Positions 12,194 through 22,029 of a stretch of DNA of 64,000 bases are shown piece after piece (position 1 is the first letter of the stretch; every line of letters begins with the position of its first letter). The DNA lies in the NCBI GenBank assembly GCA_945643635.1, contig CALZFC010000017.1:4364501-4428500 (forward strand). Reading direction: 5' to 3'. Made by a program: the position numbers and the translations under genes. The stretch is from Allodiplogaster sudhausi (Eukaryota > Nematoda > Chromadorea > Rhabditida > Diplogasteridae). A model generated the notes under the pieces. That model ran no database searches. It had not been told where the DNA came from and worked only from the letters and a program-made list of their open reading frames with translations.

Positions 12194-14173
12194 ATGGACG
12201 GATTTCTGCAGGTCGCGGTTGTTGTCGAGAAAGTTAACTTTGGTTCGTTTATTTTACATTCAGTATTATTTTTAATGATTTCCTTTACTTTACTTTCTTT
12301 TAAAGGATTCACTGTGCTCTTCAACGCGCTTCTCTTCTGGTGCGCTCGAAAATTAAAAAAAGGGAGATTGGCCAGTACAGGTTTCTGTTGATGGCTTTCG
12401 CTGCAAGCGACGCCTACTTCAGCTTCTTACATTTTATACTTGCGCCGGTTAGTCGAAGCAATCTGCACTTACATGCATACAAACGACGGAAAAAAATGTT
12501 CTCAGTAATGGAAGCATTGAGCTTAGGTACTAAGCCAACAAATTTATTTTAGCACACCATCCTCACCACGCATTCGTTCTCATTGTCTGCGGTGCAGATT
12601 GATTGGTTTGCCCGCCCGACTTATCAAGGGGTAAGTCACCCGACTTATCAGTTCTTGCGTTTTATTTCAACAGATTTTTTTTTACTTTACATCTTTCCTG
12701 ATGCTAACAAGTGTTATGCGGTAATGAGATGTGATATAGATATTTGTAAGTTTTTTTGCAGATCCTCATCAGCTTGTGGTGCGCTGCGTTCTCGCAAGCA
12801 TTTGTGCTGCTTTCCTATCATTTCATCTATCGCGCCATCGCCGTTTTATGGTTTGTGCATCAAAGAGATTCAATTAACAAGTGTTTGTTCAAACAAAAAT
12901 TATGTTGTAAATGGCAGTATTCGTCTTAATTCGAAATTTGGGGAACGAAACACTTAATGAAATATACGATTAATATGACGACGATTAGAAGAGGAACGTT
13001 ATCAAAGAAAAAAATTGATTCTAATAGAAAATGATTCAGCAAAATTAGGAATGAATTTTTGCTAGGTGTTTCGCTTCTTTATGGATCCTATGTTTTTCGC
13101 GACAAATAGACTCCAGATGATTGCTCTTTCATGCGCCTGTTTCAGCCCATGGAAGCTGGAATTCTTCGGAAAACGCTGGTTCGCCAGTCTTCTTCTGCTC
13201 GTCTTCTGTCTTCATGTGCTGTTGTGGTTCGCGGCTTCTTTGCTCGGCTACGCGCCGACGGAAGCAGGCTATCAAGGTTCTCTCATTGTTAGTCCGAATA
13301 CTTTTTTGGATGGCTAAATGGACTCAATGCAGAGATGGCACCGCTCTATCGCGAAAGGTACAACATCGACTTTCGGAAGAGTAGCATGATGATCGCGCAG
13401 TACGAGGTAATTTGACTCTCTTTTTAAGCACAATCAAATATGTAGTTCCATAAGATTGACAGTCGTATTGTTTCTACAACCTGTTTTATTGCAAGGAAAA
13501 ACGAGAAAAGAAGCAAATCAGCGCTAGAATGTAATTGCAAATTATGACGTTACAGTGTGAGACAGTTTTCTCTTTATGAAACGAAAAACTAATCAAATTT
13601 CGGTTGTTGAGGAGAATGGCCATCTAAGCCTGGCACCGTTGCTTGCGTTTGCCTACTTTTGCGTGATTATGACTGCATGCATGGTGATCATGGCAGTCTG
13701 CACCGTCTGCATCCTCCGCCGCCTGCGCTCGGGCGCCGTCAGTCAAAAGGCGCGGCGGCTCGAGAAACAGCTATTTGTCGCTCTCATCATTCAGGTACTG
13801 TGAATGTTTTCTCCTGCGGAAAGATCGTACTGGGTGCAGGGAAGTAGTCAAATTTGAAACTATCGAAAGTAACTCTGGTTCGCCATCGTTAGAACTAATA
13901 AGCTAGAGGTAGGCACAATTGTTGAATTGCCACGAGCATTATAAGCGTGAGAAAGCCTAATAAATCAATTTCCTTATTTTCGCAGACAGCAGTGCCTCTC
14001 GTGTGCACGTATGGTCCGTGCGGCCTGTCGCTCTCCTTTCCCGTCTTCGGTGTTGACTTCTCCGCATACGGCACACCATGTGGATCGTCTCCATCTTCCC
14101 GTTCGCTGACGCGTTCATCGTCCTCTGCATCGTCAAGCCGTACAGGCAGGAGCTGTTCAGGATACTCAGGTAG
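12194..14173 (+). pseudogene. Str-family chemoreceptor duplicate with two frameshifts
   Basis: Exon-by-exon paralogue of the receptor at 8263-10418, with the same exon order and splice phases. Exons start near 12194, 12306, 12553, 12761, 13147, 13350, 13612 and 13986. Two breaks are visible. In exon 2 the A-run at 12352-12361 is one base short relative to the other copy, so CARK shifts frame before REIGQYRFLLMAF. In the last exon, near 14070, four bases (CCGC in the intact copy, between TACGGC and ACA) are missing, so TM7 is read out of frame. The downstream frame still encodes FPFADAFIVLCIVKPYRQEL and ends at a stop at 14171-14173. The first break is in a homopolymer and might be a sequencing error; the second is not. 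Confidence 0.7.
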
Positions 14174-15164
14174 ACTGGGCACCACGACAACATTCTTGAC
14201 CGTTTTCGATTCAGTTGGAAACTTAACAGAGAATGATCATTCAAGTGACGAAAGCCAGATTTATCAAAAATTTATATTTAAAAAAAAACAAGGCTTTTAT
14301 GTTCCTCAAATGAAGCACGTTCAGAATCTGTCCTGCGCCCGTGCGTGAAAGGAACAGTACCGAAAGCGGATTTTATGAGCAAGCATCGCGGCAGACGACG
14401 GTGACGTCAACAAAAGCTGCACGAGCGCCATCCGTCTCACCCCGTTCCTAAGCAAATGATTGACAATGAAATAAGCAGTATGGGAGGAGAGCATCAAGCG
14501 ATATTGGATTGCGGCAGTCGTGAATATGTATTTTAGAATGCGTATTTTACTTCATCAAACATATGAACATACATATGCATTGGTTAAGAAGAATATATTT
14601 TTACACTAAATTTTTTATAAAGAATATTACGATTGATCATTTCATTTGGATAATATATTCTTGTGATCGTCCTACAAACTATGCAGCTACCATGATTCGT
14701 GTGTATTTATAGTTATCTTGCGAAATATATTAATTCATGTTGTAGGCAAACGCGCATCTGAAACTCTGGAAAAATTTTTTTTAGTCCGATTCGATTTGAT
14801 ATCTACATATATGAACGCCTTTAAACTCACATAATATTTGACAAGAATCGGCATTTCATTAAATTTCGTAATAAGTGTATAACTTTTAATGTTATCGCGA
14901 AAGCAAGATTTCCAAAATTCTGAACATTTCATAACTATAAAAACAACTTCTTCACTTGTCATTTTCCTACTCTCCTTGCCTAGCTGCGAAATGAAAACAT
15001 TCGTTTCAGTGTACGAACAGAGCGAGAGGAGAACGAGGAGAAATGGAGAGGAGCCAAAGTTAGGCAAAATGGAGCCAAAACTAGACAAAATGCTAAAATA
15101 AATCGCTAATTGGTAGTTAAGCTAAATGTAAAATGAAGTGATAAAAAGTTAGAGAAGGCGATGA
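14174..15164. other. Intergenic, AT-rich
   Basis: Its first ~300 bp continue the receptor duplication. A 117-codon minus-strand frame (15088-14735) lacks an ATG start and shows no recognisable motif, so it is not called a gene. Confidence 0.4.
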
Positions 15165-18100
15165 TCAAGGATTGTGCCCGCACTCCCTGAGCGCCCGCTC
15201 CTTCAGTTCGCGCCTCAACACCTTACCCATCCCATTCTTAGGCAGCTCGTCCACAAAGACGCGCTTGTAGTGGGCGAGTTTTCCTGATGGAAACATGAAT
15301 GTAAATATTGTTGTGGAGTTATGTGTATATAGCAAGAAATCTGCATTATCGATTCCCTGGAGTTGATCCCGAAAAGTACTACATCTTCCTTCCCTTTCTC
15401 CCCGTGAATATATTTGAAATCTTCATCATACATGTCGCTTCATCTTTACACATTTCTCAATGTATAAACAGTTAATTTGCGGTTAGGTTCTTACCACTTT
15501 TTGTAATTCTCGTGAACAGTTTTAAAAAAAAGTGTATTTGTAAAATTTATACTTACAGTTATTGCATTTTTTGAATGAGAAAGACAGCCAACTTTTGACG
15601 AGCTCGAGGAGCTCCTCTGTCTTGACGCTTTCCTCTCCATTCTTCTCTCTTCGCACAATGTACGCGCGGATTAGCTCGCCGCGCTGAAAAATCAATCAAT
15701 GATTATCGATTAAATGGAAGAGTAAAAGTTTCATTTAATCAATGAAAAGAATATTCTAAACCTCCTTATCTGGAACGCCTACTACTACAGCATCGCGAAC
15801 GTGTTCATGCGACATCAGAACTTGTTCTATTTCGGTTGGAGACACCTGGAACGATCAGATAAATAAGATCTGAATATATACTTTTTATTTTTAGAAGAAG
15901 TATAACTATTACAATATGTTCTGCTGTTTGAATCGTTGCTTTTCTCTACAGCAATTAAAAAGACCTGCAGCGCAAAGACTTTGATGAGTTCCTTAAATCG
16001 GCCGGCCACCCGCATTCTTCCGCGGCTATCGATATGAGCCTTGTCACCTAAGCAAATAAGAAAAAAACAAGTAAGTAAAAAAAGATAAAAAAAAATGAGC
16101 TATGATAACGTAGCAACATGTCCGACTAGTGTGGAGCCACCCGTCCTTGTCGATGGTCTCGGCCGTAGCCTCGGGCCTGTTCAGATAGCCCAGCATGATG
16201 GTCGGCGACCGAACACACAACTCGCCACTCTCACCGTCCGGCAGCTCGGCGCCCGTGTCAAAGTCCACGACCTGCACGCGTTGACTTTTGCACTTCTTAC
16301 AATGATTGTCTTTTGTTGCTCTTTCTCGCCTTATGTTCAAAGTTTGACGCTGGTGGTCCGGCGCTGAGATGAGCGTCAAGCAAGCTTAGAACAGGGACGT
16401 GCGAAGCCGTTCCAGCTTCGGTCAATCCATAGCCTGCAAAAACGCGAAGATTCTCGGATGCAAGGTTTCTAAATGGTCAACCTTGCGTGAGTGCGCGAAC
16501 GTGCGGATATTTTGCTAGAAACTCGTCAGCGACGGCCGGAAACACGGGCGCCCCAGCATAGTAGACAATCTGCAGATGAGAAAGCTTTATGGTCTTCTTC
16601 GTGGGCGTGGGAGATTCCGTGCTTACCATTTTGAGTTGAAAATGCCTTGAGATAATAGCAAAGTATTTTACATGTAAAGAGTTTTAAAAATCTTTTCTTA
16701 AAAATTTTTGGTCATCAAAACGGCCGACTCTGACAATGAGAGTTGTGAGATCATAATCGGCCGTGAGTGGATCTTTGGCCAAATGCAGAACGAGTGGAGG
16801 GTGAGTGAAGGCGACGCGAATCTGAATTTTATGAAAATATAAATAAAAATAGCATATTTTGGATTTATTAAAAATCAAGTTGATGAGTAAAAAATATTAT
16901 CCTTTTAAGAAGTACGAAGGTCAATCATAAACTATTTGAATTTCCTGCCTATTGTAGTCGAGTTTCTCTAAATCAGCCGTGCTATTAATATTGGCATAAG
17001 TAGTGCCAGTTTCACAAAAAGTTGATGAAAATTTCAGCAATAGTTGCTTTAGGTTCCTGAGTGAAAGATGATACAAGTTTTCATTCTTTTTCTTTTAACA
17101 AGCGAGTCTAATGAACAGCTATGTATATGCATGTGTTGTCATATACATTTTCTATTAATTGAACTGCCATTTTTCGTTTTTAGAACGATGAACAAAAATT
17201 ATTGATATCAATACGGCATCGACAGCCGAATCCTCCCTACTTCCGTTAGCAGAGGGAGAGAGAGACAGAGAGAGAGTGAGAGACAGATAGAGAAAGGACA
17301 GAGACAGACAGACAGACAGACAGAGAGAGAAAATGATGAAGATTTAATGATGAATCATGAATCAATTAAGAATGATGAATTTCACCCTTGTGATAGGCAA
17401 AAAAGGCAAGAATTCTTGATATGGTTTTTGGCTACTTTAACAAAAATATTAGACATAAAATAGAATGTTTTGGCAAACAAGTGAACAAAATTTCTTATTA
17501 AAAAAAGATACCTTGTACTTTTGCAGCATTGCGCAGCTGAGGCGCGCGTCTAACTTCTTCATGAGGACAGCGGTCGCGCCGCCCAGAAGCATGGCGTTGA
17601 GAAGGACAAAGCATAACTGATGATACAGCGGCAGATTCAGAAGGAAGTAATACTTCAACGAGTTGACTGAATTAAATGGAATGAATCTACATGAAACCAG
17701 AATATATGTATGTATGCGCCTAATCTTATGTATAAAGTGCTGAATAAAACATTAAATAATATTATAATGGCTGCTTCACATATGCGGTAATGAAGAGATA
17801 ATTAAATATCCTCCGAAAGACCACAGCACCCATGCCAATGGCCACATGCGACAGCATCACGCCTTTCGGTGCGCCCGTCGTGCCAGAAGAGTACGGTAGA
17901 GCAGCGACCGAATTGCCGGGAACTATGAAAACAGCTAAATATATAATCAATAACAGCGCGAAACTTAACCATAATATATTTGAGTTTTCCTGACTATGGC
18001 ATTCGAGTCGCTCTAACAATAAATCACGTGTTGCCCTTGTGTCAGGCAACAAGGCGGGAATTCAAAATTGAGTATTTGACTTCTTAAGATCGCTAACTTG

Positions 18101-18380
18101 ACTCTTACCATCTACTGGATAATTGTCAGTGCTCAGAGCCATGACGTCGTCAAAGTCGACGACGCTTTCTGGAAGCGCGAAAGAGCTGCCCTTGTCGCGG
18201 ATGCAGACGATAGTCTAAATTGATTAAGATATTTCATGTCTTTCCGAAGGAATACTGTTGAGAAGGAATACTGTTTGACATGCTTGCATTCCCGCGCTGC
18301 TTCCAAGACTCGGTCAAGATGTTCCTCATTCGAGACAACAACCGACGTCTTTGAATCGGCCAGCTGGTAGACGAGCTCAT
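15165..18380 (-). CDS. Acyl-CoA synthetase / 4-coumarate-CoA ligase-like (ANL superfamily), main body
   Basis: Adenylate-forming enzyme that activates a carboxylic acid with ATP and joins it to CoA. Exons run from about 18380 down to the TGA at 15165-15167. They hold, in order, DELVYQLADSKTSVVVSNEE, the ATP-binding P-loop LPYSSGTTGAPKGVMLSH (about 17880), LPLYHQLCFVLLNAMLLGG (17620), QIVYYAGAPVFPAVADEFL (16560), YGLTEAGTASH (16435), and ELPDGESGELCVRSPTIMLG (16240). GRMRVAGRFKELIKV follows near 16010. The C-terminal domain ends KLAHYKRVFVDELPKNGMGK (15270-15210); this last motif contains the catalytic lysine position of the family. About 100 N-terminal residues are missing directly upstream; a matching first exon lies at 21231-21329. 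The specific substrate cannot be told. Confidence 0.8.
17966..18090. repeat. Dispersed short repeat, family A, copy in acyl-CoA synthetase intron
   Basis: It contains AAATCACGTG, GCCCTTGTGTCAGGCAACAA and GAATTCAAAATTGAG in the same order as the aquaporin-intron copy. GCCCTTGTG and CAACAAGGC form an imperfect stem. Partial relatives lie at 16930-16990 and 17384-17441 in the same gene. Confidence 0.6.
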
Positions 18381-18524
18381 CTGTCATTTAATGAAAGTTT
18401 AAAGTCTCTACCTCCTAACACGAAATGGTCGATCAGATAGTATGGTATGTTCAAGAAAATCCTGGAAACTTGCCAAGATCCTTATTTTGAAACCTTTCCA
18501 CATAAGGCAAGAATTTGCTTAGAT

Positions 18525-18590
18525 ACGAGAGAGAGAGGGGAGAGAGAGAGAAAGCGAGAGAGTGAGAGAGAGAAAGAGGAAAGAGAAAGA

Positions 18591-18633
<43 letters not shown>

Positions 18634-18695
18634 GGGGGGAGAGAGAGAGAGAGCGAGAGAGTGAAAGAGTGAAAAAGTGAGAGAGAGAGAGATGT
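18525..18695. repeat. (GA)n tract with a poly-G core
   Basis: GA-rich microsatellite interrupted by a run of about 17 G at roughly 18623-18640. It is a plausible assembly trouble spot. Confidence 0.9.
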
Positions 18696-18776
18696 CCTAA
18701 TATGAAAGGTATAAAGCATCCTATTCTCTTTCACTTCTGATTCATCTGTTAATCGATTTGCATGTGTATGTCCTTC

Positions 18777-19285
18777 AACACTTTAGAACAGCATCATTAT
18801 TTCATTACGCAACTAATCTGAAGCAACTTTGACAGTCTAAACGGGCCTTTCAAGATATGTAACAAGTAAAGTCTACAGATAGGAAAAAAGGAGAATGAAA
18901 TAATGCACAAGAAATTCCACTTCAAAAATATATATAAAAAGATAATTCACAAGAAAAATCGAGTAACTAATTAGCAAGAAAGGAAAACAAAAAGATCTCA
19001 TTCGCACAGTTCTACACTTTAGAACAGCGCCATTATTTCATTTGGCAACTAATCTGAAGCAACTTTAACAGTCTAAACGAGCCTTTCAAGATATGTAACA
19101 AGTAAAGTCTACAAATAGGAAAGTTTTACCTATAATAAGGAGAATGAAATAATGCACAAGAAATTCCACTTCAGAAATATATATATAAAGATAACTTCCA
19201 TCTAAATCTGAAAACATTCACAAGAAAAATCGAGTATACTAATTAGCAAAGAAAGGAAAACAAAAAGAGTTCAATCGCACAGAAT
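18777..19285. repeat. Two-copy tandem duplication of ~235-270 bp
   Basis: 18777-19011 and 19012-19285 repeat each other. Both open CACTTTAGAACAGC and share TCTGAAGCAACTTT, TTTCAAGATATGTAACAAG and GAATGAAATAATGCACAAG. The second copy has short insertions. No coding potential was seen. Confidence 0.85.
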
Positions 19286-19336
19286 ATTCAAAGTATTCTA
19301 TTCAGAATAAATCTAATCTTGAAAAAGAATGGCTCA

Positions 19337-19606
19337 CTACTCAACATTGAGCTCCCTGAAGATTCTTGCTGCAGCATTCGTCAGCTTGTTGTTGCTGGTG
19401 ACTCCAACCATGTGCGAGAGGAGTCCGAGGGCCGGGGCAACCGGAGCCGGAAACTTGGGGTTGAACAGCCAGTAAGAAGCGATGAGAATCAGTAGTCCTT
19501 CCACGAATCCACCACGAACCTTGAAAAGGGCGTTGTTCGATACAATAAAATGGAAAAATTTCTTTTCTTGCATTTGCTTTCCACCTGAAGCCGGTCTGCT
19601 TTGACA

Positions 19607-19673
<67 letters not shown>

Positions 19674-20417
19674 TTCTCTCTCTCTCTCACACATGCTTTC
19701 GCTTCCCCCTCTCTCTTGCTTTCCCGCGCTTTCTAACTCTCTCTCTCTCTCTCTCTCTTTTCTTCTCCGCACATATGTTTTCTCTCCTTTCCTTCGAATA
19801 AAAAGATGAATTTGCATACCGTTACATCGACATCCTCGATAATGACCGCGAAGTCTCGGTTGGAGTCGCCATACGCCACCAGCACGGGTTGAGTTATGCC
19901 AGAAGACGCTAGGCGAGACATGACTCCCGTGACGGTGTGCTCATCCTGGGCAAAAAAAATAAAATAAAATAAGATTAAATTATGATCAAAAAGTTTTAGA
20001 CTAAACAAAAAAGAAATAAATATTAAATGATATTTAATGTGAAAGATACCTCGAATTGCACGAAGATTAGTGTTGAGCGGCTGAGCTGTCGATACTTTGC
20101 CTTCGAAAAGATCTGAAGGAGGCAGAGCAAAGCGAGGAGAGAAGAACCGTCTGAAATACAACATGGGGGGATTACGGTAGTCGACGTTCTAGATACGGTA
20201 TACGCAGAGCTAACTTTGCAGCAAGGCGAATACCAAAGATCTCAACCCAAATTGAATGGCTCGTGGGCATTTTTTGATGATACATAGTTGGAAAAAAGAA
20301 ACAAACTTAATTCCAAAATGAACGTAAATGATAATAACCATGAGTTCCAGCAAGAGTGTTGCACTGTTCTGCCTCCTTGAACTTCTCTTCCGTTAACTCG
20401 CTCTCAGCAAAGGACAT
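19337..20417 (-). CDS. Unrecognised small protein with C-terminal hydrophobic segment
   Basis: Four minus-strand exons: 20417-~20340, ~20154-20051, ~19947-19820 and ~19519-19337. It starts MSFAESELTEEKFKEAEQ. Central exons carry RRFFSPRFALPPSDLFEG and VMSRLASSGITQPVLVAYGD. The last exon has GGFVEGLLILIASYWLFN, a hydrophobic stretch, and ends ARIFRELNVE. Splice sites look normal (GT...AG). About 150 residues. I do not recognise the family. It lies between the likely first exon of the acyl-CoA synthetase (21.3 kb) and the rest of that gene, on the same strand, so it is either nested in a long intron or separates a broken gene. The intron at 19605-19690 is a (CT)n tract on the plus strand. Confidence 0.6.
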
Positions 20418-21230
20418 GATCGACTTAACAAGGAAATTAACAACGGACTAACGAAAAATGAAAAGCAAATCACTTGGAAAACTAATTAGAATCAAACAAG
20501 TGAGAAAAAATATCTTCGCCCGCTTGCACCGCATTAATAGTGTGATGCCTGGTGTGCATTCGCAATCACCCTAGCGAATTCACGGCCGAGGCAGCGTAAC
20601 TTTCTTTTATGCAGATAAGCAAATTTCTAAAAAAAATTGCTTTCCAGAATCAGTTTTATTCAACAATTCTCTAAAAAGAAAAGTTGCAATTAAAACGCGA
20701 CTGACTGACGCTTTTATTTCAAGACAATTACAATCGTAGAGAAACAGCTGAAAAAAAATTTACGGAATAATGTACATTTTATTATGTTGCACGAAAACAA
20801 AATAATGTAAAAAAGAAAAGTGCATATGTGTAAATATGTAAAAGTGCACAAAAACTTATTGCGAGCACTTTTGCTCGCATGTGAACGTGAACCCGTAAGT
20901 GTCGCCGCTCGACGTTGCCTAACTTGCCAGATCGGACGAGATCGCTACTTCGTGATGAGATCGTAACTTTTCTTTCATTCAGATAAGTTACGCTCCACGT
21001 ATCTTGCCTTTCTTTGAGGAGTGGAGCCATTCGGTCGAGCATAACTTATTTTGTGTTGCTTCATATTAAGTATAACCTCACGTATCTTACAGGGGTTCAC
21101 TTAAAAAGTTACGTTTTGACTCTTAGGAGACGACGACGTCGTAGAGGGCAAACACTTGGCATGTTTTGCTCCACGTAACTTGTCCACGCTACTTTGCTAG
21201 CATAACTTATTAAGAGCATAACTTATTTTT
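20418..21230. other. Repeat-like AT-rich spacer with CATAACTTATT words
   Basis: The word CATAACTTATT recurs at about 21041, 21200 and 21216. Between 20870 and 21000 a GC-richer piece contains a minus-strand frame SSGDTYGFTFTCEQ preceded by an AG. It could be the second exon of the acyl-CoA synthetase, but the donor is not clear. Confidence 0.35.
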
Positions 21231-21329
21231 CTGTGTGTCCTTGACGTGCTCGCGAATGGCGCGAATGAGCTTAACGTGCATCGTTTCTTCGATCACTTCC
21301 ACCGGCGGGAACGGCGACGAGTGAGGCAT
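21231..21329 (-). CDS. Probable first exon of the acyl-CoA synthetase
   Basis: Starting with ATG at 21329, the frame reads MPHSSPFPPVEVIEETMHVK and continues LIRAIREHVKDTQ. The motif SPFPPVEVPEE...L is the usual opening of 4-coumarate-CoA-ligase-like proteins, so this fits the missing N-terminus of the gene at 15165-18380. No good GT donor follows directly, and the ~80 residues expected between this exon and DELVYQLADS were not located. Confidence 0.45.
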
Positions 21330-22029
21330 ATTTTCTTTGTAAAATAGAAAAATCTTATTTAGTCTACTTTAAATCTCTAAATACTCTATATTCGACAATT
21401 TACGACTTAACGTAAATGCTTACTTATTTTTAAATAGCGGGGCAAAACTATGAGGTTTTAGGCCTAGGCATCTTACATTTGGTGCTTGAAAGGAAGTCAC
21501 CACGATGGTTCGATGGTGGAAGTTGATATTAGATCACCCGTTATATCCATTGCTCTCCTCTTCTCTACCATGAATCTCTGTGCAGTTGTGCATCTCCTGA
21601 GAAGTGGTAGGAACCGGTGATGACCTCCTTGGAAGGATTGCACTTTTTGAAGTATTATTGTACTTGCCGTTTTGGAAATGTGTTGAATATACAATTATGA
21701 ATATGAAATAAGAAATATTGGATACGTGATAAAAACCAGCAAATGACAATAAAATACACGAATATGTGATAGGAGGGAAGAGTACATGTAATTTCGGAGT
21801 AAATGCACATTTTTTGAGAGTTTTATTTATTTTCTTTTTTTGGAATTTTAAAGGTATTTTAGTCAATTATTATTTACATATGTAAGTACATGGAATGAAT
21901 GATATTGTAAATTAGTGAAGAAAGCAAGGATTAAAGCAGAACCTTAACGAATATCAACATATTGCTCATCAGTGGAATTCGATGGTTCACATCCGTAGAA
22001 GCAAGATTTTCTTATCGTTACCGAATGGA
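21330..22029. other. Intergenic, no feature seen
   Basis: AT-rich. Minus-strand frames here have no motif and no splice support. Confidence 0.4.

Noticed and set aside
14735..15088. 117-codon minus-strand ORF
   Set aside because: It starts at TTG, has no motif and no splice context, and lies in AT-rich spacer.
20782..21042. 86-codon minus-strand ORF as a gene
   Set aside because: No recognisable domain; the region carries repeated CATAACTTATT words. A short piece may instead be an exon of the acyl-CoA synthetase.
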